Below, piece after piece: positions 8,079-15,866 of a stretch of DNA of 64,000 nt. The notes under the pieces are model-generated. The model ran no database searches, was not told the origin of the DNA, and saw only the letters and a program-made list of their open reading frames with translations. The stretch is from Deltaproteobacteria bacterium (lineage in GTDB: Bacteria; Myxococcota_A; UBA9160; UBA4427): assembly GCA_019310385.1 (NCBI GenBank), contig JAFDEK010000002.1:1-64000 (forward strand), given 5' to 3'. A program made the translations under genes and the position numbers. Numbering within the stretch: the stretch's first letter is position 1; each line of letters starts with the position of its first letter.

Positions 8079-9044
8079 TTGTACACTCTCGCCCACGTCT
8101 CCGATTGGCACACCACGCCCCTGGCGGGCCTCGACCCCACGGCGCTCCTGAGCAAGCGCTTCTTCGGCTGGCTCTCCTGGAATGTCCGGCGCGGCAAGAC
8201 CCACCGGCCGGAGGTGCTGCGGGCCCTCTTCCGTGATCTGCAGGGCGAGAGGCCCGATCACGTGGCCATGACGGGCGACCTCACCAACATCGCGCTCGAG
8301 CAGGAGTGCCAGCTGGCGGCCCGGCAGCTCCGCGAGCTCGGCGGGCCGGATTGGATCTCGCTCATCCCAGGCAACCACGACGCCTACGTGCGGGTTCCGG
8401 TCGCTCGCACGTGGAAGCTCTGGGCGGACTACATCCGCTCCGATCCCGGCGAGGGGGATCCCGCGGAGGCGGCCGGGGAGGACTTCCTCGCTGCGGGCAC
8501 GGCCTGCGAGGAGGCGGCGCCCTTCCCCTGCGTGCGCATTCGCGGGGAGCTGGCGTTGCTGGGCGTATGCACGGCGCGTCCCACTCCGCTCTTCATGGCG
8601 ACGGGCCGGGTGGGCGACGCGCAGCTGCGCCGCCTGGAGGCCCAGCTCGTGGCGCTGGGCGAGCGAGGACTCTGTCGCGTGGTACTCGTGCACCACCCGG
8701 TGGTGGACCATCACGTTTCGCCGCGCCGCCGGCTCAGCGATTCCGCGGCGCTGCGCGAGGTGCTCGAGCGAGCCGGCGCCGAGCTCGTGCTGCACGGACA
8801 CCACCATAGGACGATGTTGGAGCACCTCGCCGGTCCAGAGGGTCCGATTCCCGTCGTTGGTGTTCGATCCTCCTCGGACGTCGGGGAGAAGGAGCACAAG
8901 CGCGCCCAATACAACATCTACTCCATCGAGCGCGAATCGGGGGGGGACCCCGCGAGCAAGGGGCGCTTCCGTATCGAGGTGCAGGTGCGCGGCTGGGATC
9001 CGGAGCACGAACGCTTCGTCGCCGAAGGGCGATCGACCCTCTAG
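8079..9044 (+). CDS. Metallophosphoesterase (calcineurin-like)
   Basis: 321 residues with the ordered metal-ligand motifs of the family: DxH (SDWH, D9/H11), GDxxN (residues 66-70), GNHD (98-101), VHHPVVDHH and GHHH near 245. It is predicted to cleave a phosphomonoester or diester with two metal ions in the cytoplasm; no signal peptide is seen. I chose the TTG at 8079 because AAGGA lies 5 nt upstream and translation then begins YTLAHVSDWHT, the first strand of the fold. It is divergent from the CDP-alcohol transferase gene and may process a phosphorylated intermediate of the same lipid pathway. Confidence 0.85.
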   Translation: MYTLAHVSDWHTTPLAGLDPTALLSKRFFGWLSWNVRRGKTHRPEVLRALFRDLQGERPDHVAMTGDLTNIALEQECQLAARQLRELGGPDWISLIPGNHDAYVRVPVARTWKLWADYIRSDPGEGDPAEAAGEDFLAAGTACEEAAPFPCVRIRGELALLGVCTARPTPLFMATGRVGDAQLRRLEAQLVALGERGLCRVVLVHHPVVDHHVSPRRRLSDSAALREVLERAGAELVLHGHHHRTMLEHLAGPEGPIPVVGVRSSSDVGEKEHKRAQYNIYSIERESGGDPASKGRFRIEVQVRGWDPEHERFVAEGRSTL

Positions 9045-9051
9045 CAGGCTG

Positions 9052-9915
9052 CTAGGCCCGCCCGGCGAGAATGCGGTTGACCAGCTCGAGATCACTGAGC
9101 TTGTCGACGTCGACGGCGGCCTCCGCCATGGGCATCGTCACGGCATGCAGCCGCACGCCGATGACCCGGGAAGCCCTGCGAAAGGCGGCTCGCAGGTCCA
9201 GCCGGCGAGCGAGGAAGAGCAGCAGGGTGAGTGGGCCGAAGGCGCTCACCATGCGCCAGGGCTGCTTGCGGAAGTGCTCGGCCTTCTGCCAGAACTCCAC
9301 CGCTCGGACGGCGTCGGGCGTCAGCAGGGCAAAGAGGTTGGCGCCGCTGTAGCGCTCCCCGCGAAAGGGCAGATAGGTGCGCTTGGCCTCGGGGAAGCGG
9401 GCCTGGATCACGCTCGCCGGCACGAGGGCAATGGCGAGGTCCGCGTCGCTCTCCTCGGCCTCGCCGAGGAAGTGGCTGAGCATCGCCTCGTCGAGGAGCG
9501 CGTGGTCGGCGGTCGTGACGAGAAGCGGTGCCTCGTCCCCGATGGTCTTGATGGCGTCGATGGCGGCGAGCACGCTGCGGCTGGGCGAGTCGGCGGGCGG
9601 CACCAGGCGCACCAGACCCTCGCGCAGCATGGCCGCGATGGTGGGGATCTCTTCGAGCAGCTCCGGGGCGTCGATGCTCAGGAAGATCGAGGCGACGCGT
9701 TCGCTGTGGCCCAGGGTCTCGAGCACCCGTTGCAGCATGGGCGTGCCTGCCACGTCGAGCAGGGCGCGATGCGGCGCGCCGGCCGCTTCGGCGAGCGGGT
9801 CTCCGCTACCGCGGCGGCCGGCCAGTACGAGCACCGTGAAACGCCGGGCCCTCCGATCTGCCGGGCCCATGCTGGCTCGACTCATACCTGCTCGACCCAT
9901 ACCGGTTCGACCCAT
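9052..9915 (-). CDS. MobA-like nucleotidyltransferase
   Basis: Up to 287 residues. VLVLAGRRGSGDPLAEAAG is a variant of the nucleotide-binding loop of MobA/IspD-like NTP transferases, followed by LLDVAGTPMLQRVLETL and VTTADHALLDEAML, where D is the metal-binding acidic position. It probably transfers a nucleotide (CTP or similar) to a phosphorylated alcohol or sugar. The start is ambiguous: the first 15 residues come from a 15-bp tandem repeat in which each unit supplies an ATG, and the last ATG (9870, MGPADRRAR) is also possible. Ends 7 nt from the convergent phosphoesterase. Expected partner: the CDP-alcohol phosphatidyltransferase. Confidence 0.8.
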   Translation of the reverse strand: MGRTGMGRAGMSRASMGPADRRARRFTVLVLAGRRGSGDPLAEAAGAPHRALLDVAGTPMLQRVLETLGHSERVASIFLSIDAPELLEEIPTIAAMLREGLVRLVPPADSPSRSVLAAIDAIKTIGDEAPLLVTTADHALLDEAMLSHFLGEAEESDADLAIALVPASVIQARFPEAKRTYLPFRGERYSGANLFALLTPDAVRAVEFWQKAEHFRKQPWRMVSAFGPLTLLLFLARRLDLRAAFRRASRVIGVRLHAVTMPMAEAAVDVDKLSDLELVNRILAGRA

Positions 9916-9927
9916 ACCTGCTCAAGT
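9868..9927. repeat. 15-bp tandem repeat, four copies, over the start of the MobA-like gene
   Basis: Four consecutive 15-bp units begin at 9868, 9883, 9898 and 9913 (consensus CATACCTGCTCGACC). Read on the minus strand each unit contains an in-frame ATG and encodes M-[GS]-R-[TA]-[GS], so the repeat multiplies candidate start codons. It stays in frame. Confidence 0.9.
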
Positions 9928-9933
9928 AGGCGA

Positions 9934-10710
9934 CTAGGCGACCGCGAGACTCGGCTGCTGGGGCGCACGCTCGATGCGCTTTGCGAGGGAGGCTCTCACT
10001 TCGGCGAGGTCTTCGGGAGAATCGACCTCCCCCCACCACAGACCGGTGATCGTCGTGGTCTCGACGGGATGGCTCTGCGCGATGGTGTTGATCACCTGGA
10101 GGTACCAGGCCTTCAGTCCCTCGGGCGTGCGCATGGCCGCGTCCAGGGTGTCGCGGAAGATCTGCACGCCCTCGCCGCGGAAGAGCAGCATCCCGATGGA
10201 CTCGCCGTTCACGATCTCGGCGTCGAGGGTCTTGCCTATCGCGAGCAGGCGCCGACTTCCGTCGATGGAGACCTTCATGTCGTCGTCGTCGTAGCCGTGC
10301 TTCTCATTGATGGTGACCGTGATCGGCGCGACGGGCGAAGCGAGCAGGCGCCTCAGCGCCGCCTCTTCGAAGAGGGTGTCGCCGTTGAGCACGATGAAGT
10401 CTTCGCTCACGCTCCGGGTCGCGAGCCAGATCGTGGCGAGATTGTCCGCCACCTCGTAGAAGGGGTTGAACAGCGTCTCCACGACGAGGCCGGGGATTCC
10501 GTGGTCCGCGATGTAGTCCTCGACCTTGTCGGCCCGGAAGCCCACCACGACGGTGACCTGCTCCACGCCGCAGGCCGCCAGGGCGCGCAGCTGAACCTCG
10601 AGCAGGGCGCGGCCGTCCACGACGGGCAGCAGGCACTTGGGCATGTCTTCGGTCAAAGGGAGGAGACGGCGTCCCTGTCCGGCGCTCACGATGATGGCTT
10701 TGACGGGCAT
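9934..10710 (-). CDS. Sugar-phosphate/alditol-phosphate nucleotidyltransferase (cytidylyltransferase-like)
   Basis: 258 residues. AIIVSAGQGRRLLPLTEDMPKC (first 25 residues) is the NTP-binding G-x-G-x-R-L...P-K signature; VLNGDTLFEE carries the metal-binding D. The sequence resembles LicC/IPCT-type cytidylyltransferases that make CDP-choline or CDP-inositol, consistent with a CDP-alcohol phosphatidyltransferase nearby. GGAGG lies 5 nt before the ATG. It precedes the MobA-like gene in the same direction (18 nt gap), so the two may form an operon. The base preference (CTP versus another NTP) cannot be read from sequence alone. Confidence 0.85.
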   Translation of the reverse strand: MPVKAIIVSAGQGRRLLPLTEDMPKCLLPVVDGRALLEVQLRALAACGVEQVTVVVGFRADKVEDYIADHGIPGLVVETLFNPFYEVADNLATIWLATRSVSEDFIVLNGDTLFEEAALRRLLASPVAPITVTINEKHGYDDDDMKVSIDGSRRLLAIGKTLDAEIVNGESIGMLLFRGEGVQIFRDTLDAAMRTPEGLKAWYLQVINTIAQSHPVETTTITGLWWGEVDSPEDLAEVRASLAKRIERAPQQPSLAVA

Positions 10711-10956
10711 TGAGTCCTCCAGGGTTCGGGCCTTCGCCGGAGTCTGTCGACGGGGATCAGGGATTCCGGTACTGCGGCCCTATGAGCTCGAAGGCTGCAC
10801 GGCAGCCCTTGCGGTCATGTCTGTGGGGGAGGTGGACTTGCGCTGGCTCTTCGGAGTCGCACCGCGGTGTCTTCCCTTGCGGCCCCATAGTGATGCCACT
10901 TCGGGGACTGGGGTTCCGTGGTGCGGATCACCGGGATATTACACCGTCTTCCTCTC

Positions 10957-11787
10957 TCAGGCTCCGTTGCCCGCGGGGGGAAGGGCCCGCAGGGCGGCGT
11001 CGATCGCGCACACCTCCGTGAGCAGGCGATCGAGGTCGTCGAAGTCGATCTGGCTCGGGCCGTCGCAGGGCGCCGACTCCGGATAGGGATGGGACTCGAC
11101 GAAGAGGGCGTCGATGCCGGTGGCAACGGCCGCGCGCGCCAGGGGCGCCACGAAGCGGCGGTCGCCATCGGAAGCCCCGCCGAGGGCGCCAGGGTACTGG
11201 ACCGCGTGGGTGGCGTCGAAGCAGACGGGCACGAACTGGCGCATCTGCACCAGACCCTGCATGTCCGCGATGAGGTTGTTGTAACCGAACTGCGTGCCCC
11301 GGTCGGTCACCATCACGCCCTCTACACCGAAGTGATCGAGCTTTTCCACCGCGTGCATGATGTCCTGGGGCGCGACGAACTGGCCCTTCTTGATGTTCAC
11401 GGGCAGGCCCGTCGCCGCGCAGGCGGCGAGCAGGTCGGTCTGACGACACAGGAAGGCCGGAACTTGGAGGCAATCCACCACGTTTGCGGCGATCTTGGCC
11501 TGGTCGGACTCGTGCACATCCGTGAGCAGGGGAAGCCCGGTGGCGCGCTTGATGCCTGCAAGGGCGCGCAGACCCTCGTCAATGCCGGGCCCGCGATAGG
11601 CGTCGTGACGTGAACGATTGGCCTTGTCGAAGGAGGCCTTGAACACGAGGGGAATGTCGTGGTCCGCCGCGATCCGCTGGATCGCGCGAGCGTTGTCGAT
11701 CGCCTCGAGCTCGTCCTCGATCACGTTGAGTCCGCTGATCAGGACGAGCGGCGCTCCATCACCGAGCGCGATCTCTCCAATCCGCAT
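10957..11787 (-). CDS. kdsA: 3-deoxy-8-phosphooctulonate synthase (Kdo-8-phosphate synthase)
   Basis: 276 residues. KASFDKANRS, GLPLLTDVHE, QVPAFLCRQTDL, VNIKKGQFVAP, TDRGTQFGYNNL, FDATHAVQ and the C-terminal FVESHPYPESAPCDGP are hallmark KdsA segments. The enzyme condenses PEP with arabinose-5-phosphate to Kdo-8-phosphate for the LPS inner core. GGAGGAAG sits 7 nt before the ATG at 11787; the frame extends to 11871 but without support. Length is normal. The C-terminal metal-site Cys (APCDGP) suggests the metal-dependent class, though this needs alignment. It lies next to an ELM1-family gene and the Lpt fusion, forming an LPS neighbourhood. Confidence 0.95.
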   Translation of the reverse strand: MRIGEIALGDGAPLVLISGLNVIEDELEAIDNARAIQRIAADHDIPLVFKASFDKANRSRHDAYRGPGIDEGLRALAGIKRATGLPLLTDVHESDQAKIAANVVDCLQVPAFLCRQTDLLAACAATGLPVNIKKGQFVAPQDIMHAVEKLDHFGVEGVMVTDRGTQFGYNNLIADMQGLVQMRQFVPVCFDATHAVQYPGALGGASDGDRRFVAPLARAAVATGIDALFVESHPYPESAPCDGPSQIDFDDLDRLLTEVCAIDAALRALPPAGNGA

Positions 11788-12237
11788 CTGACTTCCTCCG
11801 ACAGGGGGTCGTCTCCCCGCTCTAGATAGCAGCACCGGCCCCACTCCTCTACGTCTCATTCGACGCGGCATTCACAGCAGCAACAGGCCGGACAGCGTGA
11901 ACATGTGGGCGTGATCGACGACCGGATCGCGCCGTCGGTTCCCCTTTTCCCATTAGTTCAGCAAAAACGGGCATCTCCACAATGCGCAGGTACGTGTCCA
12001 AAATGCCCCAATTTGCGAGAATAAAGTGATTTCTCACCCGGATCACGATCGACATCTTCGGATATCGGCCGCTGGTGCGTGTAGCTGTAAGGAAGTTGCC
12101 GCTATGGGACTGGAATCCCGGTCGACTTACCCGAGGGATTCGAGAGAGGGGGTCGATGTAGCACGTTCTGCACCCTGGAGGGTGATTCGGGGTAGCATGG
12201 CGGCCGAGCGACGGTGCTCCCAGGGGAGGCATTCGGG
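11788..12237. other. Divergent, comparatively AT-rich intergenic region
   Basis: 450 bases between divergent kdsA and the ELM1-family gene. The stretch 11935-12080 is clearly richer in A/T than the rest of the window (for example AATTTGCGAGAATAAAGTG), as expected for promoters. A leftward frame of 127 codons spans it but has no start support or familiar motif. I could not fix a -35/-10 pair with confidence. Confidence 0.5.
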
Positions 12238-13461
12238 GTGAGCCAGGGCGTCGATCCCGACGGTGAGGCGGATGCGGGATCCATGCGGGCCTCGCCGTCG
12301 CAGGGCTCCCCTGGCGCCGATTCTGGTGGAGCTTCGCCGCTGCCCCGGGTCTGGGTGCTGGCTGACGACCGGCCCGGCAACACCACCCAGTCGGTCGGCC
12401 TCGCCGAGAGCCTCGCCTGGCCTTACGAGATCAAGCAGCTCCGCTGCCGGCTCTTCGCCGGTCTCCACAACCGGCTGCTCAGGGCTTCGCTGCGCGGCAT
12501 CCACCGCGGCGGCTCGAGCCCCCTCGAGCCACCCTGGCCGGCTCTGGTCATCGCCGCGGGGCGCCGCACCGCGCCGGTTGCCCTGTGGATCCGCGAGCAG
12601 AGTGGGGGGCGCACCCGGCTGGTCGAGCTGGGGCGCAAGGGCGGCGACGCCGCCGAGCTCTTCGATCTCAGTGTGATTCCCGAGTACGGGCGGCTCCTTC
12701 CGCATCCCAACCGCATCGTGACCCGCGCTCCTCTCACGCGCATCACGCCCGAGCTGCTCGAGGCTGCGTCGGAGCAGTGGCGCGACACCCTGGTGGAAGC
12801 CGGGGCGGCGCCGCGTATCGCCTTTCTCGTCGGAGGCAGCTCGGGTCAGTACTGGCTCGGAGCCGAAGGGGCGCGCCGGATGGGAGAGGAGGTCGCCGAG
12901 ATGGCCCGACGAGCAGGCGGCTCGCTCTTCGTCACGACGAGCCGTCGCACCGGCGAGGCCGCGACCCGAGCCCTGCAGACTGGACTGGGTCCGGTCGCCT
13001 GTTTCTATGCCTGGCGGCCCGACGCCGATGCCGCGGGCAACCCGTACCGCGGGTATCTCGCTCTTGCGGATGCCTTCGTGATCACCGGCGACAGCGAGTC
13101 GATCCTCGCCGAGGCCTGCTCGACGGGCAGCCCGGTGTATGTCTATCCCCTGCCGGTGCGCCCGAGCTTTCGCGTACTGCGCTTCTTTCGGGAGTCCGTC
13201 GTGCGCCTGGCCCAGGCGGGAACCGGGAGCTACCGCGATGCTCCCCAGCGCAAGGGCCTCGAGGCCTTCTGCGCCTGGCTGATCTCTCGCGGCTTCGTGC
13301 GGCCGACCCGGGATCTCGACCTGCTCCACGACTCGCTGGTCGAGGAGGGCGTGTTGCAGCGCTTCGGTGCCCCCTACGCGCCCAGCGATCGGGGGCCCCT
13401 GTGCGAGGTCGAGCAGGTGGCCGACCGCGTACGGGGCTTGATGTCGGCGACAGGGACCTGA
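12238..13461 (+). CDS. ELM1/GtrOC1-family putative glycosyltransferase
   Basis: 407 residues from GTG at 12238, preceded by GGGGAGG; the frame is open from 12214. After a low-complexity lead, VLADDRPGNTTQSVGLAE and later FLVGGSSGQYW, TSRRTGEAA, YLALADAFVITGDSESILAEA and GSPVYVYPLP match the mitochondrial-fission ELM1 family, a GT-B-like fold. Bacterial members are regarded as putative glycosyltransferases in envelope polysaccharide synthesis; the TGDS-x-SE motif resembles a sugar-nucleotide site. Location between kdsA and LptF-LptG supports a role in LPS core assembly. Biochemical function of the family is not settled, so the product name is provisional. Confidence 0.8.
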   Translation: MSQGVDPDGEADAGSMRASPSQGSPGADSGGASPLPRVWVLADDRPGNTTQSVGLAESLAWPYEIKQLRCRLFAGLHNRLLRASLRGIHRGGSSPLEPPWPALVIAAGRRTAPVALWIREQSGGRTRLVELGRKGGDAAELFDLSVIPEYGRLLPHPNRIVTRAPLTRITPELLEAASEQWRDTLVEAGAAPRIAFLVGGSSGQYWLGAEGARRMGEEVAEMARRAGGSLFVTTSRRTGEAATRALQTGLGPVACFYAWRPDADAAGNPYRGYLALADAFVITGDSESILAEACSTGSPVYVYPLPVRPSFRVLRFFRESVVRLAQAGTGSYRDAPQRKGLEAFCAWLISRGFVRPTRDLDLLHDSLVEEGVLQRFGAPYAPSDRGPLCEVEQVADRVRGLMSATGT

Positions 13462-13482
13462 TCGGGGGCCCGCTGCACCGCT

Positions 13483-15762
13483 TCACTCCTTCGTGCGGCG
13501 TCCCAGGCGGGAGAGGGGCTGTCCGCGCGCGCGCAGGTGCAAGCCGAGGTACGCCGCCAGGGCGGCAAGGACCAGGACGGGCCCCCAGCCGGCGAGCAGC
13601 GGATTCAAGGCGCCCCCGTAGCCCAACGACGCGCCGGTCCCGCTGAGCAGGACCCATCCCACACCGAGCACGATGCTGAGCAGCAGCGTGGTCGCCGACG
13701 CGGGAAAGGGCGGGCCTCCGACCGCGAAGAAGAGGATGATGGCGGGAAGCACGATGCACGCGAGAGGCGTCGCGAGCTTCACCTGCAGGTCGACGCGCAG
13801 AGCCGTGGCATCCAGGCCGTTGCTCTCGATGTCGGCGATCTCCTTGCGCAGCTCCATCACGCTCAGGTGCATGGTGTCCACCTTGGCCGGCAGCGTCGTG
13901 CCCAGTCGCGCGAAGCGAGGCGCCTCTACCACGCGGAAGGCCTCGTTCTTCCACTCGATGCGCGTGGGCTCGCGCAGCCGCCAGTTGCCCCGTCCGAAGT
14001 GGCGCGCCGACTCGGCGTCCGTACGGCTGACGGGCAGGCCGTCCTCGCCCATCTCGAAGAAGGTGATTCCCTCGGCGCTGCCGCCCTCGCTGTCCAGATG
14101 GTCCACCTGGTTGATGCGCCCGGCCACGCGGTACCAGATGGGGGCGGCCTCCTGTCCAAGCCGCGATGCGGCCCAGATCTGCTCGCGCTTGACGTGGTCC
14201 TGCCTGGCGCTTGCTCGGGGCACCAGCTCGTTGTTGAGCATGAAGAAGGCGGGCACGATCAGGCTGCAGATCACGAGCACCGGAAGCAGGGCCTTGGGGG
14301 CGGGAATCCCGCACGCCCGCATGCCAATCAGCTCGCCCTGCACCGCCAGGTGGCTGGCGGTCAGGGCCGTTGCGACGAGCAGCGACATGGGAATGACCCG
14401 GGAGGCGAGGACCGGGAGACGCGCCGCGTAGAAGTTCACGATTGCGAGTGCCGAGGCCTCGTATCGGGCGAACCACTGCAGCCGATCCAGAATGTCGATG
14501 AGCAGGTAGGCCGAGAGGAGCGCCGCAAAGGCGAGCAGGGCGAACTGGAGAAAGCGCCCCGCCACGTAGCGCGGCAAGGGAAAACGACGCGGTCCGCGCT
14601 TCGTCGAGCGGGGCGTGCGCTCGCGTTTGCCGCCGCCGCGCTGCCGGTCGAATTCACGTCCGAAGACACCGCGACGGGCGATCGAGGAGAAGAGCCAGGC
14701 GGCCAGCACGGCGACCAGGGCGTTGGGCAACCAGACGCCGGCCTGGGCGGAGAGCCTGCCGTTCTGGATCAGACCGTTGCCGAGCTGCACCGTGCCGAAG
14801 TAGGCGATGAGCACGCCGAGGCCGAGAATGCCGCCGGCGGATCGCGAGTACTCCTTGCGCGAGAGGAAGAGGGGCACGGCGAGCAGGCCGAACAAGAGAG
14901 TCGTCACCGGCAGGGAGATGCGACGGTGCAGCTCGATGAGCGCCTCCGGGTAGGAGACCTCCAGCTCGGCCTCCTCCTGGGCGAGCGCGCGCAGCTCGGG
15001 GAGGCTGGCGCCCTTGCGGATCTCCTCCTTGCTGCGCGTCACGGGACGGTTGCTCTCGGGCAGCATGGTGGTCATGGTCGCGAACCCGATCTGCTGCTTT
15101 TTCTCGTCGGGAGAGAAGAGAATGCGACCCTCCTCGAGGGTCACGCGTATGGAGCCGTCCTCGCCGGTTTCGAGCAGCCCGGATCGGGCGAAGATCGTCT
15201 CGCCGAGGGAGGGCACCCAGAGGAGCACGTTCTTCATGCGGTCTCCGCGCGCGGAGACCTCCCGTGCCTGGATCTGCCAGTCGCCGAATTCGTGGATGAT
15301 GCCCGCGCGAATCTGGGCACCGGGGTTCTCCTTCGACATCTCTTCCAGGGCGCGGTCGAGGGAGTGGCTCGCCCAGGGTGACGCCATCGCGGACAGGCCC
15401 AGGGCGACGAGGGTCATGGCCAGCGCGAAAGCGCCAAAGGGACCGGCGAGACGGGTGGCCGGGATGCCGAGGGTCTCGAGGACGAGGATCTCGAGATCGG
15501 CCCCCATCCGCCCCATGGCAAAGAGCGCTCCCATCAGAACGGCGAGGGGGAAGATCATGGTGAGCAGCGGAACGACCTGGTAGAAGGCGATGAGCGCCAC
15601 CGCGTCCGCACCGAATCCGCGGTTGATGACCAGGTCGGAATAGCCGAGCAGATCCTTGGCGAGGACCACCGCGGTGAGCCCGAGCAGGGAGAGCAGGGTG
15701 GGGCTGATGAGCTCTCGCGCGACGTAGCCGTAGAGGATTCTGCCGGGGCGGCGATGCTTCAC
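13483..15762 (-). CDS. LptF-LptG fusion, LPS export permease
   Basis: 759 residues, about twice the usual 360-390 of LptF or LptG. Two complete YjgP/YjgQ permease units follow each other: unit one starts LYGYVARELISPTLL, has VLMGALFAMGRMGADLEILVLE, a beta-jellyroll region and C-terminal helices to about residue 385; an Arg/Lys-rich linker (GGGKRERTPRSTKRGPRR) leads to unit two starting PRYVAGRFLQFALL, with ASHLAVQGELIGMRACG and a C-terminal helix set. LptFG forms the inner-membrane channel that LptB2 uses to extract LPS. GTG at 15762 has AGAGGAG upstream. A single chain replacing the heterodimer is unusual; no frameshift or stop interrupts it. Confidence 0.9.
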   Translation of the reverse strand: MKHRRPGRILYGYVARELISPTLLSLLGLTAVVLAKDLLGYSDLVINRGFGADAVALIAFYQVVPLLTMIFPLAVLMGALFAMGRMGADLEILVLETLGIPATRLAGPFGAFALAMTLVALGLSAMASPWASHSLDRALEEMSKENPGAQIRAGIIHEFGDWQIQAREVSARGDRMKNVLLWVPSLGETIFARSGLLETGEDGSIRVTLEEGRILFSPDEKKQQIGFATMTTMLPESNRPVTRSKEEIRKGASLPELRALAQEEAELEVSYPEALIELHRRISLPVTTLLFGLLAVPLFLSRKEYSRSAGGILGLGVLIAYFGTVQLGNGLIQNGRLSAQAGVWLPNALVAVLAAWLFSSIARRGVFGREFDRQRGGGKRERTPRSTKRGPRRFPLPRYVAGRFLQFALLAFAALLSAYLLIDILDRLQWFARYEASALAIVNFYAARLPVLASRVIPMSLLVATALTASHLAVQGELIGMRACGIPAPKALLPVLVICSLIVPAFFMLNNELVPRASARQDHVKREQIWAASRLGQEAAPIWYRVAGRINQVDHLDSEGGSAEGITFFEMGEDGLPVSRTDAESARHFGRGNWRLREPTRIEWKNEAFRVVEAPRFARLGTTLPAKVDTMHLSVMELRKEIADIESNGLDATALRVDLQVKLATPLACIVLPAIILFFAVGGPPFPASATTLLLSIVLGVGWVLLSGTGASLGYGGALNPLLAGWGPVLVLAALAAYLGLHLRARGQPLSRLGRRTKE

Positions 15763-15866
15763 GGCGACTCCTCTGGGCTGGTGGACCACGAAAAACGCCG
15801 AGAGCGTAGGCCGCAACCCGGCGCGGAGCCAACATCACGCGCCGGGAGGATCCCTGGGTCCGGCTC

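Noticed and set aside
11849-12232. Leftward open frame of 127 codons in the intergenic region between kdsA and the ELM1 gene
   Set aside because: It crosses the AT-rich promoter region, lacks a ribosome site and has no familiar motif; amino acid composition resembles random translation.
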